Shown: one piece after another, positions 1 to 15,846 of the stretch
How positions within the stretch are numbered: the stretch's first letter is position 1
Layout of the letters: every line of letters begins with the position of its first letter
DNA from: Tumebacillus sp. BK434
Lineage (GTDB): Bacteria; Bacillota; Bacilli; Tumebacillales; Tumebacillaceae
DNA length: 64,000 nt
Direction of reading: 5' to 3'
NCBI RefSeq assembly: GCF_004340785.1
Contig: NZ_SLXS01000004.1
Span: 186,001-250,000, forward strand
Program-made: the position numbers and the translations under genes
Notes under the pieces: model-generated
The model's input: the letters and a program-made list of their open reading frames with translations, nothing else
What the model was told of the DNA's origin: nothing
The model's database searches: none

Positions 1-276
1 GAGCTCGAAGAGATGATCGCGGAGATCCTGCAGGACCTGCTTGGCATCGAGCAGATCGGCATCCACGACAACTTCTTCCAGCTCGGCGGCAACTCGCTGC
101 TCGGCACGCAAGTGGTATCGCGCCTGCGCACCACCTTCCAAGTCGACCTGCCGCTGCGCGTCCTGTTCGAAGCGAACACGGTCGCCGACATGGCGGTCGT
201 CATCGAAGACATCATGATCGCTGAGCTCGAAGCGATGAGCGACGAAGAGATCGCCAGCCTGCAAGAGCAGAACTAA
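1..276 (+). CDS. NRPS, C-terminal fragment (carrier domain)
   Basis: The reading frame is open from base 1, so this is the 3' end of a gene that begins outside the window. What is visible is a peptidyl carrier domain with the phosphopantetheine motif FFQLGGNSLL. The modified Ser is encoded at 94-96. A short acidic tail follows the carrier and there is no thioesterase, so the chain must be passed on in trans. The next gene, a free-standing acyl carrier protein, starts 50 bases downstream on the same strand, and the whole run to 13377 looks like one biosynthetic cluster. The substrate of this module cannot be read because its adenylation domain is not present. Confidence 0.9.
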   Translation, partial: ELEEMIAEILQDLLGIEQIGIHDNFFQLGGNSLLGTQVVSRLRTTFQVDLPLRVLFEANTVADMAVVIEDIMIAELEAMSDEEIASLQEQN

Positions 277-326
277 TCGAACATCGACCTATCCAACTTT
301 CACTATAATCAGGAGGTACTACCCAC

Positions 327-563
327 ATGGAAACCAACAAAGCAAAGATCCGCGAATTTCTGTCCCGCCACTTCAAAAGCCAAGAGCTGAGCGACGATGA
401 CGACATCTTCGCCCTCGGTTTTGTCAACTCGCTGTTTGCGATGCAGATGGTGATGTTCGTCGAAGGCGAATTCGGCATCCGCGTCGAGAACGAAGATCTC
501 GACCTCGACAATTTCCGCACCGTCAATGCAATCGCAGCGCTCGTAGAAAAGAAGGCAGCCTAA
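327..563 (+). CDS. free-standing acyl carrier protein
   Basis: This is a 78-residue discrete carrier protein of normal ACP length. It has an acidic helix-rich composition and a GFVNSLFAMQMV segment in which Ser-Leu is the expected phosphopantetheine attachment site (canonical motif DSL, here NSL). A strong Shine-Dalgarno AGGAGG sits before the ATG. It lies directly upstream of an FkbH-like protein. FkbH-ACP pairs are known to load a three-carbon glyceryl unit from 1,3-bisphosphoglycerate onto the ACP, so this ACP is most likely the acceptor for that unit. The partner pairing is inferred from adjacency and family knowledge. Confidence 0.85.
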   Translation: METNKAKIREFLSRHFKSQELSDDDDIFALGFVNSLFAMQMVMFVEGEFGIRVENEDLDLDNFRTVNAIAALVEKKAA

Positions 564-594
564 ACAGGGCTGTCTTCGCAAAGGAGGAGAACTC

Positions 595-1653
595 ATGGAA
601 GCGACGCAAAAGACAAAAAAGAAGGACGACAAAAAGACGATCAAGTGTGTGGTCTGGGATCTCGACAACACCGTCTGGGACGGCGTTCTGCTCGAAGACG
701 AGCATGTCATTTTGAAAGGTGAAGTGGTCGACATGATCAAGGAGCTCGATGCCCGCGGCATCCTGCAGTCGATCGCCTCGAAGAACAACCATGAGGACGC
801 GATGCGCAAGCTGGAGGAGTTCGGCATCGCCGAATACTTCCTCTATCCGCAGATCAACTGGAACTCGAAAGCGTCGTCGATCGAACAGATCGCCAAGCTG
901 ATCAACATCGGTATCGACACGTTTGCGTTTGTCGACGACCAGCCGTTTGAGCGCGAGGAAGTCGCGTTCAGCCATCCGCAGGTCTTGTGCCTCGATGCGT
1001 TGAGCCTCGACGGTATGCTCGAGCTCGACGTGATGATCCCGCGCTTTATCACCGACGATTCCAAACAGCGCCGCCAGATGTACATGGCGGACATCGCGCG
1101 CAAGAAGGTGGAAGATGACTTTGTCGGCCCGACCGATGAGTTTCTTGCTTCGCTCGACATGTCCTTCACGATCGCTCCGGCGACGGTGGAAGACTTGAAA
1201 CGCGCGGAGGAGCTGACCCAGCGCACCAACCAACTGAACACCACCGGCTACACGTACAACTACGACGAACTTGATGAATTCCGCAAATCTGACAACCACC
1301 TGCTCTTGATCGCCGGTCTGAACGACAAATACGGCACGTATGGCAAAATCGGCCTGGCGCTCGTCGAGACGGGCGAGGAGATCTGGAAGATCAAGCTGCT
1401 CCTGCTCTCTTGCCGCGTCATGTCGCGCGGCGTCGGCTCGATCCTGATCAACCATATCCTGCAATCGGCTAAAGAGGCCGGCAAGCGCCTGCAGGCAGAA
1501 TTTTTGCAGACCGACCGCAACCGGATGATGTACATCACGTACAAGTTTGCCGATTTCAAAGAAGTAGACAAACAGGGGGATCTGATCGTGTTCGAAAACG
1601 ATCTGACCCGCATCCAACCGTTCCCGGAATACGTGAACGTACAGATTGGCTAA
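595..1653 (+). CDS. FkbH-like HAD-family glyceryl-ACP loading protein
   Basis: This 352-residue protein has the HAD phosphatase motif WDLDNT with Asp22 and Asp24 near the N-terminus and a GNAT-like C-terminal half, which is the architecture and length of FkbH proteins. Known family members dephosphorylate 1,3-bisphosphoglycerate and transfer the glyceryl group to a carrier protein. The 78-residue ACP immediately upstream is the expected acceptor. The FkbI, FkbK and FkbG-type enzymes that would convert glyceryl-ACP to methoxymalonyl-ACP are not in view, so the unit may be used as glyceryl or processed by genes upstream of the window. SD AAAGGAGG precedes the start. A strong hairpin follows the stop. 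Confidence 0.85.
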   Translation: MEATQKTKKKDDKKTIKCVVWDLDNTVWDGVLLEDEHVILKGEVVDMIKELDARGILQSIASKNNHEDAMRKLEEFGIAEYFLYPQINWNSKASSIEQIAKLINIGIDTFAFVDDQPFEREEVAFSHPQVLCLDALSLDGMLELDVMIPRFITDDSKQRRQMYMADIARKKVEDDFVGPTDEFLASLDMSFTIAPATVEDLKRAEELTQRTNQLNTTGYTYNYDELDEFRKSDNHLLLIAGLNDKYGTYGKIGLALVETGEEIWKIKLLLLSCRVMSRGVGSILINHILQSAKEAGKRLQAEFLQTDRNRMMYITYKFADFKEVDKQGDLIVFENDLTRIQPFPEYVNVQIG

Positions 1654-1668
1654 ATTGGCGAGGAACGA

Positions 1669-1722
1669 AGAACAGAACTTTCCCCGCAGGCGGACGCTTG
1701 CGGGGGCTTTGTTCTTTTTCCT
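1669..1722 (+). terminator. intra-cluster hairpin with T tract
   Basis: A GC-rich core stem (CCCCGCA/TGCGGGG) is extended by AAGAACA and TGTTCTT arms and followed by a T-rich run. It lies between the FkbH gene and the large NRPS, 19 bases before that start codon. It has the form of an intrinsic terminator or attenuator inside an otherwise co-directional cluster. Confidence 0.7.
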
Positions 1723-1740
1723 TTTCTTGGAGGATGTTGC

Positions 1741-8930
<7,190 letters not shown>

Positions 8931-8931
<1 letters not shown>

Positions 8932-9002
8932 TGCACCACTCGTTGCACGCAGATCATCTCGCGGTTCGCCCGTACAGCCTGAAACTGGGCGGCGCGCGAT
9001 GA
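8931..9002 (+). CDS. possible 23-codon coupling ORF between NRPS and exporter
   Basis: An ATG at 8931 overlaps the NRPS stop (TGATG) and opens a 23-codon frame. Its own stop overlaps the ATG of the MFS gene at 8999 (ATGA). A good SD (AAGGGGG) precedes this small start, while the MFS start itself has no clear SD. The simplest reading is a translational-coupling ORF that carries ribosomes from the NRPS to the exporter. The peptide is basic and His-rich with no known domain. It could be non-functional as a peptide. Confidence 0.4.
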
Positions 9003-10213
9003 ACCGCACCTTTTACCTCTATGTCAACGCGTTTTCCCATCTCGGTACGATGATGGACATGATCGTGGTCAACTCGCTGATGATCTCGCTCACCGGTGGC
9101 AACACGCTGTGGCTGTCGGCGTGCCTCGGGATCCGCGTGTTGGGCGGCCTGCTCGCCTCGCTGTATTCGGGCGTGCTGGCCGACCGCTTTGACCGCAAGA
9201 AGATCATGCTGTTCACCGACTTTGCCCGCGCGGCGCTGCTTTTGCTGATCATCGCTTTTCCCACCCCGGTGATGATCCTCATCATCTCGTTTCTGATCGG
9301 CTTCCTCGCGACGTTCTTCCAAGTCGCGTTCAGCGCCGAAGTCCCGCAGATCTTCGGTGAAGACAAAGTGCTGGAAGTCAACGCCTTGATCATGCGCCTG
9401 AGCTCGATCGCCATGGTCATCGGCTTCTTCTCATCGGGCATCGTCACGGAGAAATTTGGCTTCACGACGGTGCTGGCGGTCGACGCCTTGTCGTTCGTCC
9501 TCTCCGGCGTCGCGCTGCTGCTGATGAAATGGGAGCGCACGAGCCGCCCGCCGCGGCCCGCAGTGCCGGCCAAAGGCAAGCTCGCGTCGATCCTCGAAGA
9601 CTTGCGCGAAGTCAAGCGCTACCTCTGGCTGAAGCCGCTGCTGCTGACCGTTTTTGGCGTCTATCTCGTCCAGACGGCCGGTGCGAGCGGGCACAACGTC
9701 GGCATTCCGCTGTTGGCAGCCGCCCTTGACCCGGCGGCGCAGGCGAAGATCTACGGTTTCATCTGGGGCACGTGGGGGATCGGGAGCGTCGCTGCCACCT
9801 TCTTGATCGTCAAGCTCGAGCTGATTAAAAAGCACCTTTACGGCTTTTACTACGGGACGGCCGTGCTCGCCGGACTCGGCTTTATCACCTTTTTATCCAG
9901 TGAAAATCCGTGGCTGATCTTCCCGGTCGTCTTTCTGGTCGGGGTGAGCGAAGCGGTATGCGGCACGACGTTTAACGTGCTGATGCAGCAGTCTGACAAT
10001 GCGGTGCGGGGGCGCGTGTTTGGCGTCTCCGCACTGCTCAACCGCTTGGGATTTGCCAGCGGCTTCCTGCTGGTGCCCTTGCTGATGAAAGGCCTGACCA
10101 TGCCGCAGACGATCTGGGTCTGCCAGGGCGCCGTCATCGCGGCAGTCCTCTGGGCAGTCTGGAGAACGGCCGCCCACACTTCTAAAAAACCGCCGAATAA
10201 TACGGCCGCGTAA
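8999..10213 (+). CDS. MFS transporter, putative product exporter
   Basis: This 404-residue integral membrane protein has the MFS loop motif LADRFDRKK after the second predicted helix and about twelve hydrophobic segments, as in the MFS_3 (macrolide-efflux-like) group. It lies between two NRPS genes on the same strand, so export of the peptide or self-protection is the likely role, inferred from context. The chosen ATG lacks a clear ribosome-binding site, but the stop of a 23-codon upstream frame overlaps it, which suggests coupled translation. It could also export an unrelated small molecule. Confidence 0.85.
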   Translation: MNRTFYLYVNAFSHLGTMMDMIVVNSLMISLTGGNTLWLSACLGIRVLGGLLASLYSGVLADRFDRKKIMLFTDFARAALLLLIIAFPTPVMILIISFLIGFLATFFQVAFSAEVPQIFGEDKVLEVNALIMRLSSIAMVIGFFSSGIVTEKFGFTTVLAVDALSFVLSGVALLLMKWERTSRPPRPAVPAKGKLASILEDLREVKRYLWLKPLLLTVFGVYLVQTAGASGHNVGIPLLAAALDPAAQAKIYGFIWGTWGIGSVAATFLIVKLELIKKHLYGFYYGTAVLAGLGFITFLSSENPWLIFPVVFLVGVSEAVCGTTFNVLMQQSDNAVRGRVFGVSALLNRLGFASGFLLVPLLMKGLTMPQTIWVCQGAVIAAVLWAVWRTAAHTSKKPPNNTAA

Positions 10214-10227
10214 GGAGACGATGCACG

Positions 10228-13200
10228 ATGACCTCTACGGGCGTTTACCTGTTCCCGCTGTCCTATGCGCAACAGCGAATGTGGTTTCTCGATAAATTTG
10301 TTCAGGACGGCGCCGCCTACAACATCACCGGTGCGGTCCGCATGCGCGGGGCGCTGGATCTGCTGGCGCTCGCCGATGCGTTGGCTGCCGTTGCAAGGCG
10401 CCATGAAACGCTGCACACTTCGTTTCGGGAAGTGGACGGCGAGCTGATGCAGGTGATCGACCCGTCGGCCGAACTGGCTGTCCCGCTGGTCGATGTCAGC
10501 CACCTTCAGGGCGAAGCGCAGGACGCGGAAGTGCAGCGGCTGGCCCTGGCTGAGGCACGCACCCCGTTCGACCTGCAGATCGCGCCGCTTCTGCGCACCA
10601 CGCTGTTGAAGCTGGGCGCCGAGGAGCATGTGCTGCTCGTGACCTTGCACCACATCATCGCCGACGGCTGGTCGATGGGCGTGCTGATCAGGGAGATGGG
10701 GGCCTATTACCGCGCCCTGCTTCACGGCGAGCCCGACCCGCTGCCCGAGCTGCCGATCCAATACGCCGACTATGCGAACTGGCAAAAAGAGTACCTCACA
10801 TCAGGCGTGCTCGACCAGCAGCTCGCTTATTGGCAGGACAAGCTGCAGGGGCCGCTCCCCGTGCTCGATCTGCCGACCGATTTCGCCCGCCCGGCTGTGC
10901 AGACGCTGAAAGGGACATTCCGGGAGTTCTTCTTGGACAAAGAGCTGACCGACCGCTTGAAGGAAGTCTCGCTGCAGGAAGGCGTGTCCTTGTTCATGAC
11001 CTTGCTGGCAGCGTTCAACGTTTTGCTCCATCGCTATACGGGGCAGAATGACCTGATCGTCGGCACTCCGATCGCCGGCCGGACGCGCGAGGAGCTTGAA
11101 GGGCTGATCGGTCTGTTTTTGAACACGCTGGCGATCCGCGCCGACCTGTCGGGCGACCCGACGTTTGTCGACGTGCTGGGCCGGGTGCGCGATTCTGCGT
11201 TCGGAGCGTATGCGCATCAGGACGTGCCGTTTGAGCGGCTTGTCGAAGAAGTGTCGCAGGCGCGCGACTTGAGCCGCACGCCGTTGTTCCAAGTGATGTT
11301 CATCCTGCAAAACGCGCCCAGCGCCGAGGCGGACCTGCCGGGCGTGACGATGGAGACGGTGCAGGTCGACACGGGCACATCCAAATTCGACCTGACGCTG
11401 TACCTGACTGAGAAAGAGAACGGGATTTACGGCACGATCGAATACAGCACCGATCTGTTCCGCACAGAGACGGCTGAGCGGATGATGCGCCATTTCCAAA
11501 ACCTGCTCCGTGCCATCGCGGCCGACCCGGCTGCGAAGATCGGCACCTTGCCGCTGCTCGATGCGGCGGAGCGGACCCAACTGCTCACCGGGTGGAACGA
11601 GACGGCAGCGCCGTATCGCGAAGATGGGCTGATCCACGAGCTGATCGCGGAGCAAGCAGCACGAACGCCCGATGCGACGGCGGTGGAATGTGCCGGTGCA
11701 GCGCTGACCTTCCGCGAACTGAACGCCCGCGCCAACACTATGGCGCATCGCTTGCAGGAGCAGGGCATCGGTGCGGAAGGGATTGTCGGCATCCGCATGG
11801 AGCGGTCCTTGGAAATGATCATCGCCATGCTGGGCGTTCTGAAGGCGGGCGGCGCCTACCTGCCGCTCGACCCGACCTATCCGGCAGAGCGCCTCGCCTT
11901 CATGACGGAAGACGCCGGGGTGCAAGTCGTGCTGACCCGCGAGCGGGTCGCCGAAGCTGCCGCGGTCGGCACCGATATCGCGCCGCACTGTCCGGCCGGC
12001 CCGGACAACACCGCGTACGTCATTTTCACCTCCGGCTCGACCGGCAAGCCCAAAGGCGTGATGGTGCAGCACAGCAACGTCGTCAACTTCTTCGCCGGAA
12101 TGGACGAAACGATCGGCTGCAAAGCGGGGGACAGCATTGCTGCCGTGACGTCGATCGGCTTTGACATCTCCGTGCTGGAGCTGTTCTGGACGCTGGCGAA
12201 CGGCTGTCAAGTCGTTCTGCACACCGAAGCGGATGTGTTGAGCGCCAACTTGCAGCCGGGTGTGACGATGCTGCAGTGCACACCGTCACTGATGGGCATG
12301 ATGCTCGCCAACGCAGCGGCCCGCCCGGGGCTGCAAGGTTTGCAAAAGATCCTGCTCGGCGGTGAAGCGATGCCGGCTGCATTGGCCCAAACGGTCAAAA
12401 GCGAGCTCGGCGCCCGCCTGTTCAACATGTACGGGCCGACCGAAGCGACCGTCTGGGCGACCGTGCACGAAGTGCAGGACGCGACCGTGCCGATCCCGCT
12501 CGGCCGTCCGATCGCCAACACCGGGCTGTACATCCTCGACCAGCAATTGCAGCCGGTGCCGGTCGGCGTGGCCGGTGAGCTGCACATCGGCGGGGCAGGC
12601 GTGTCGCGCGGCTACCTAGGCCGCGAGGAGCTGACCGCCGAGCGTTTCATCCGGAACCCGTTTGGCGAGGGCCGCCTGTATAAGACGGGCGACCTTGCCG
12701 CCTGGAACGCGGATGGCACGGTCAAATACCTCGGCCGCCTCGACCATCAGGTCAAGCTGCGCGGCTTCCGCATCGAGCTTGGCGAGATCGAAACGCGGCT
12801 CGCTCAGCATCCGAACGTGCGGGAAGCGGTCGTCACAGCGCCCGACAATCGCGTGCTGGCCGCCTACATCGTAAGCGATGGTCAGGCGCCGACGAGCGGC
12901 GACCTCAGGCTCTGGCTGCAGGACGGGCTGCCGGAGTACATGGTGCCTGCGCTGTACATCTTCCTCGACCAGCTGCCGTTGACGCCGAACGGCAAAGTCG
13001 ACCGCAACGCCTTGCCGCTCCCGGAAGGCGATCGCCCGGAGCTGAGCACAGCATATGTCGCGCCTTCGACGCCGCTGGAGAAGCAGATCGCCGGCATCTG
13101 GCAGGAGTATCTGAACGTGGAGAAAGTTGGCGTCAACGACAACTTTTTCGAACTGGGCGGCCAGTCGATCCTCGTCGTCCAGATCCACAGCCGTCTGGCC

Positions 13201-13377
13201 GAGCTCGGGCACCAGCTCGCGGTCGTCCAGCTGTTCCAATACCCGACGGTGCGCTCGCTGGCGCAGTTCATCACCGGCTCGAACGAAGAAAACGTCGTCG
13301 ATGCAGGCAAAAACCGCGCCGATACGCGGCAAGCGATGCGCGACCGCAGACAAGCGCGGTCGAATCGGCGAAAATAA
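10228..13377 (+). CDS. single-module NRPS (C-A-PCP), glycine-type A domain
   Basis: This 1049-residue protein has a condensation domain starting almost at residue 1 with HHIIADG (141-147), an adenylation domain with SGSTG (602-606) and A10 Lys923, and a carrier with LGGQS (Ser980). Reading the specificity pocket against GrsA gives D-I-L-Q-L-G-M-V-W, which is very close to the glycine code DILQLGLIW. There is no thioesterase and the C-terminus is a short Arg-rich tail. SD AAGGAG lies 10 bases before the start, 14 bases after the exporter. Because the preceding gene already ends in a thioesterase, this module may act earlier in assembly than its position suggests. A bidirectional terminator follows. 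Confidence 0.95.
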   Translation: MTSTGVYLFPLSYAQQRMWFLDKFVQDGAAYNITGAVRMRGALDLLALADALAAVARRHETLHTSFREVDGELMQVIDPSAELAVPLVDVSHLQGEAQDAEVQRLALAEARTPFDLQIAPLLRTTLLKLGAEEHVLLVTLHHIIADGWSMGVLIREMGAYYRALLHGEPDPLPELPIQYADYANWQKEYLTSGVLDQQLAYWQDKLQGPLPVLDLPTDFARPAVQTLKGTFREFFLDKELTDRLKEVSLQEGVSLFMTLLAAFNVLLHRYTGQNDLIVGTPIAGRTREELEGLIGLFLNTLAIRADLSGDPTFVDVLGRVRDSAFGAYAHQDVPFERLVEEVSQARDLSRTPLFQVMFILQNAPSAEADLPGVTMETVQVDTGTSKFDLTLYLTEKENGIYGTIEYSTDLFRTETAERMMRHFQNLLRAIAADPAAKIGTLPLLDAAERTQLLTGWNETAAPYREDGLIHELIAEQAARTPDATAVECAGAALTFRELNARANTMAHRLQEQGIGAEGIVGIRMERSLEMIIAMLGVLKAGGAYLPLDPTYPAERLAFMTEDAGVQVVLTRERVAEAAAVGTDIAPHCPAGPDNTAYVIFTSGSTGKPKGVMVQHSNVVNFFAGMDETIGCKAGDSIAAVTSIGFDISVLELFWTLANGCQVVLHTEADVLSANLQPGVTMLQCTPSLMGMMLANAAARPGLQGLQKILLGGEAMPAALAQTVKSELGARLFNMYGPTEATVWATVHEVQDATVPIPLGRPIANTGLYILDQQLQPVPVGVAGELHIGGAGVSRGYLGREELTAERFIRNPFGEGRLYKTGDLAAWNADGTVKYLGRLDHQVKLRGFRIELGEIETRLAQHPNVREAVVTAPDNRVLAAYIVSDGQAPTSGDLRLWLQDGLPEYMVPALYIFLDQLPLTPNGKVDRNALPLPEGDRPELSTAYVAPSTPLEKQIAGIWQEYLNVEKVGVNDNFFELGGQSILVVQIHSRLAELGHQLAVVQLFQYPTVRSLAQFITGSNEENVVDAGKNRADTRQAMRDRRQARSNRRK

Positions 13378-13398
13378 AGCGCTGCCTTTCTGCAAGCA

Positions 13399-13430
13399 AA
13401 AGAGCTTCCCGATGCGGGAAGCTCTTTTTT
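13399..13430. terminator. bidirectional terminator
   Basis: A hairpin AAGAGCTTCCC/GGGAAGCTCTT with T tracts on both strands separates the NRPS cluster from the convergent CoA-transferase gene. Confidence 0.85.
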
Positions 13431-14712
13431 AGATCAAATATCCCATTTTGCGGGCCTGAACTTCCAGTTCCTCGCGAAATTTCGGGTGGGCGATGGCGAT
13501 CAAGGCGCGGGTGCGCTCGCGGATCGCTTTGCCTTTCAGCCGGGCGACGCCGTATTCGGTGACGATCATGTCGACATCGTTTTTCGAAGTGGTGACGACC
13601 GAGCCCGGGTGCAGGGCGGGGACGATCTTGGAGATCGTGCCGTTTTTGGCGGTGGAGTGCAGGCAGATGATGCCGCGTCCGTTTGGGGACAAGCGCGCCC
13701 CGCGGGCAAAATCGGCCTGGCCGCCGGTTGACGAATAATACGAGCCGCCGACCGTCTCCGAATTGCATTGGCCGAGGAAGTCGACTTCGACGGTGGAGTT
13801 GATCGAGACGAGGTTGTCGATCTGCGCGAGGACCCGCACGTCGTTCGTCCAGGAGACGGGCAGGAACAACACATCCTGATTGTCATGCAGGAAGTTGTAC
13901 AGCTTGCGGCTGCCGAGCGCAAATGTGGTGGTCATCTGACCGGGGTAGATCTTCTTGCGGCGTCCGGTGATGACGCCCGCTTCATACAGGTCAACCGCTT
14001 TGTCGGGCAGCATTTCGGTGAACACGCCGAGGTCTTTGTGCCCTTGCAGGAAGTTCATCACGGCGTTGGGGATCGCGCCGAAGCCGATCTGCACGGTATC
14101 GCCATCCTCGATGAGGCCGGCGATCAGGCGGCCGATCTCTGCATCATGCTCAGTGATCTCCGGCTCTTGCAGGAGCGGCAGTTCGACGTGGTTCTCGACG
14201 AGGGCGGCGACTTGGGAGATGTGGAGGACGTTTTTGCCGCGGGTGCGCGGCATGTACTCGTTGACTTCGAGCAGAATCAGCTTGGCGTCGGCGATCAGAG
14301 TGCCGATGTAATCACAGTTGGTGCCGATCGAAAAGCAGCCGTCCGCGTCCATCGGCGAGACGGTCGCCATCAGCACACGGTTGCGGGTCATGCCCCGCAG
14401 CAGGTCGGGCAGGTCGGAAAAGTGGTTCGGCAGGAGATCGACCCGCCCTGCGCGAAAACCGGGGCGGTCGCCGGCGCCGAGGAACATCGAGATGAGCCGG
14501 AGGCGTTCCGGCTCGATCTCGAGGGCCGGGCGCATGGAGAGCATCTGGAACAGGCGGTTGCCTTGCAAGCCGCTGTGCGTGGGCAAGGCATCGAGCAGGG
14601 CGGGCGGTTCCCCGGCCGAGAGTGGCACGAGGATGTCGTCGCCCGGTTCGATCAGGCGCACCGCATCTTCCGGGGTGCGGAGTTTGCTTTGATAAGCACT
14701 GGTGAGCGTCAT
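13429..14712 (-). CDS. acetyl-CoA hydrolase/4-hydroxybutyrate CoA-transferase family protein
   Basis: This is a 427-residue protein of the Cat1/AbfT CoA-transferase family. It shows the glycine-rich segment GFGAIPNAV, the TEM segment with the probable catalytic Glu near residue 233, and the C-terminal EYGVARLKGKAIRERT block typical of the family. Such enzymes move CoA between carboxylates or hydrolyse acyl-CoA. The exact substrate cannot be read. I chose the ATG at 14712 because AAGGAG lies 9 bases upstream. A longer frame to 14775 has no such site. It converges on the NRPS cluster and shares its terminator. Confidence 0.85.
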   Translation of the reverse strand: MTLTSAYQSKLRTPEDAVRLIEPGDDILVPLSAGEPPALLDALPTHSGLQGNRLFQMLSMRPALEIEPERLRLISMFLGAGDRPGFRAGRVDLLPNHFSDLPDLLRGMTRNRVLMATVSPMDADGCFSIGTNCDYIGTLIADAKLILLEVNEYMPRTRGKNVLHISQVAALVENHVELPLLQEPEITEHDAEIGRLIAGLIEDGDTVQIGFGAIPNAVMNFLQGHKDLGVFTEMLPDKAVDLYEAGVITGRRKKIYPGQMTTTFALGSRKLYNFLHDNQDVLFLPVSWTNDVRVLAQIDNLVSINSTVEVDFLGQCNSETVGGSYYSSTGGQADFARGARLSPNGRGIICLHSTAKNGTISKIVPALHPGSVVTTSKNDVDMIVTEYGVARLKGKAIRERTRALIAIAHPKFREELEVQARKMGYLI

Positions 14713-14761
14713 GGCAGAAGTCTCCTTATCGGGGTCGCTGGTGGTAGTTTTACACGAAAAA

Positions 14762-14788
14762 AGAGCCTGATACATCGATCAGGCTCTC
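14762..14788 (-). terminator. terminator of the dat-dmpA unit
   Basis: Stem GAGCCTGAT/ATCAGGCTC is followed by a T run on the - strand. The stop codon of the DmpA-type peptidase lies inside the hairpin. Confidence 0.8.
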
Positions 14789-15843
14789 GTTCGTGATTTT
14801 GTCAGCACCGCATCCAAGTAGTCGGCCAGCCCCTTGCGGTCATGGCCATCGCGCCCGACGGTCGTCTTCGCGGCGGTCATCGAGTTCAAAATCGCCTCTT
14901 CCGCCGCTTCTGCCGCCGCGCGAAAGGCGGCGTCGATCTCATTTTCATTCAGCATCTGCAAGCTGACGACCGCATTCGGTTCGTCATGCTGCACCCGGTT
15001 TCCCGTCGTAAACCCGATCACCACATCGCCGCTGCCATTCCCGATGAACGACCCGGTGCGGGTCAAGCCCACCGCACAGCGCTTGCTGACCCGTTTTAAC
15101 TGCCGCTCTGAAAGCGGCAGGTCGGTCGCCAGAATAAAGATGATCGAGCCTTTTTCCGGCGCTTCTGGTGAGCGTTCCAATTCGGCGATCCACGCCCCGG
15201 CGGGCATCCCGTGCAGCATGAAATCTTGCTGCCTGCCGAAGTTCGAGAGCACGAGCACGCCGAGCGTATATTCCGTGCTGCCAAGCTCGATCACCCGCGA
15301 CGCGGAGCCGATGCCGCCTTTCAGCCCGTAGCAGCTCATGCCGGTACCTGCGCCGACGGCGCCTTCCGCAAAGTCGGCAGCGGCGGAGGACAGCGCGACT
15401 CGCACATGTTCTTTTTGCACGTGCAAGCCGCGTATATCATTCAGGTACCCGTCATTGCACTCGCCGACCACCGGATTTACCGTCCCGGTGGTCACCCCGA
15501 TCTCCGGATTCTGCTCCAGCATCACTTCCACCAGCGCATCGCTCACCCGACCGACCGACAGCGTGTTCGTCAGCAGGATCGGCGTCTCGATCGTCCCGAG
15601 CTCCTCGATCTGAATCGTGCCCGCCGTCTTGCCGAAGCCGTTGATCACATGCGCGACGGCCAGCACCTTGTCCCGAAACAGATTGCCCCCGTGCGGCAAT
15701 ACCGCCGTTACCCCCGTCTTCACCGGGCCGTCATCGAGCGTGCAATGCCCGACCGTCACGCCCGGCACGTCGGTGATCCGATTGCCGGGACCGGGGCGCA
15801 GCGACCCGATCACCACGCCATACTCGCGAATCCGCCCCTTCAC
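14779..15843 (-). CDS. P1/S58 family peptidase (DmpA-like L-aminopeptidase/D-esterase)
   Basis: This 354-residue protein has the family hallmarks NDGYLNDIRG, KGGIGSASR and GNGSGD. DmpA-type enzymes are N-terminal-nucleophile hydrolases that self-cleave at a Gly-Ser bond. Here Gly232-Ser233 in the segment EKGSIIFILATD fits that site. They release N-terminal L-residues or cleave D-amino-acid esters and amides. The GTG start lies 3 bases after the stop of the upstream D-amino-acid aminotransferase with GGAG in front, so the two are probably translated together. The pairing suggests D-amino-acid or peptide turnover. A link with the nearby NRPS is only a possibility. Confidence 0.88.
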   Translation of the reverse strand: MKGRIREYGVVIGSLRPGPGNRITDVPGVTVGHCTLDDGPVKTGVTAVLPHGGNLFRDKVLAVAHVINGFGKTAGTIQIEELGTIETPILLTNTLSVGRVSDALVEVMLEQNPEIGVTTGTVNPVVGECNDGYLNDIRGLHVQKEHVRVALSSAAADFAEGAVGAGTGMSCYGLKGGIGSASRVIELGSTEYTLGVLVLSNFGRQQDFMLHGMPAGAWIAELERSPEAPEKGSIIFILATDLPLSERQLKRVSKRCAVGLTRTGSFIGNGSGDVVIGFTTGNRVQHDEPNAVVSLQMLNENEIDAAFRAAAEAAEEAILNSMTAAKTTVGRDGHDRKGLADYLDAVLTKSRTRA

Positions 15844-15846
15844 CGC

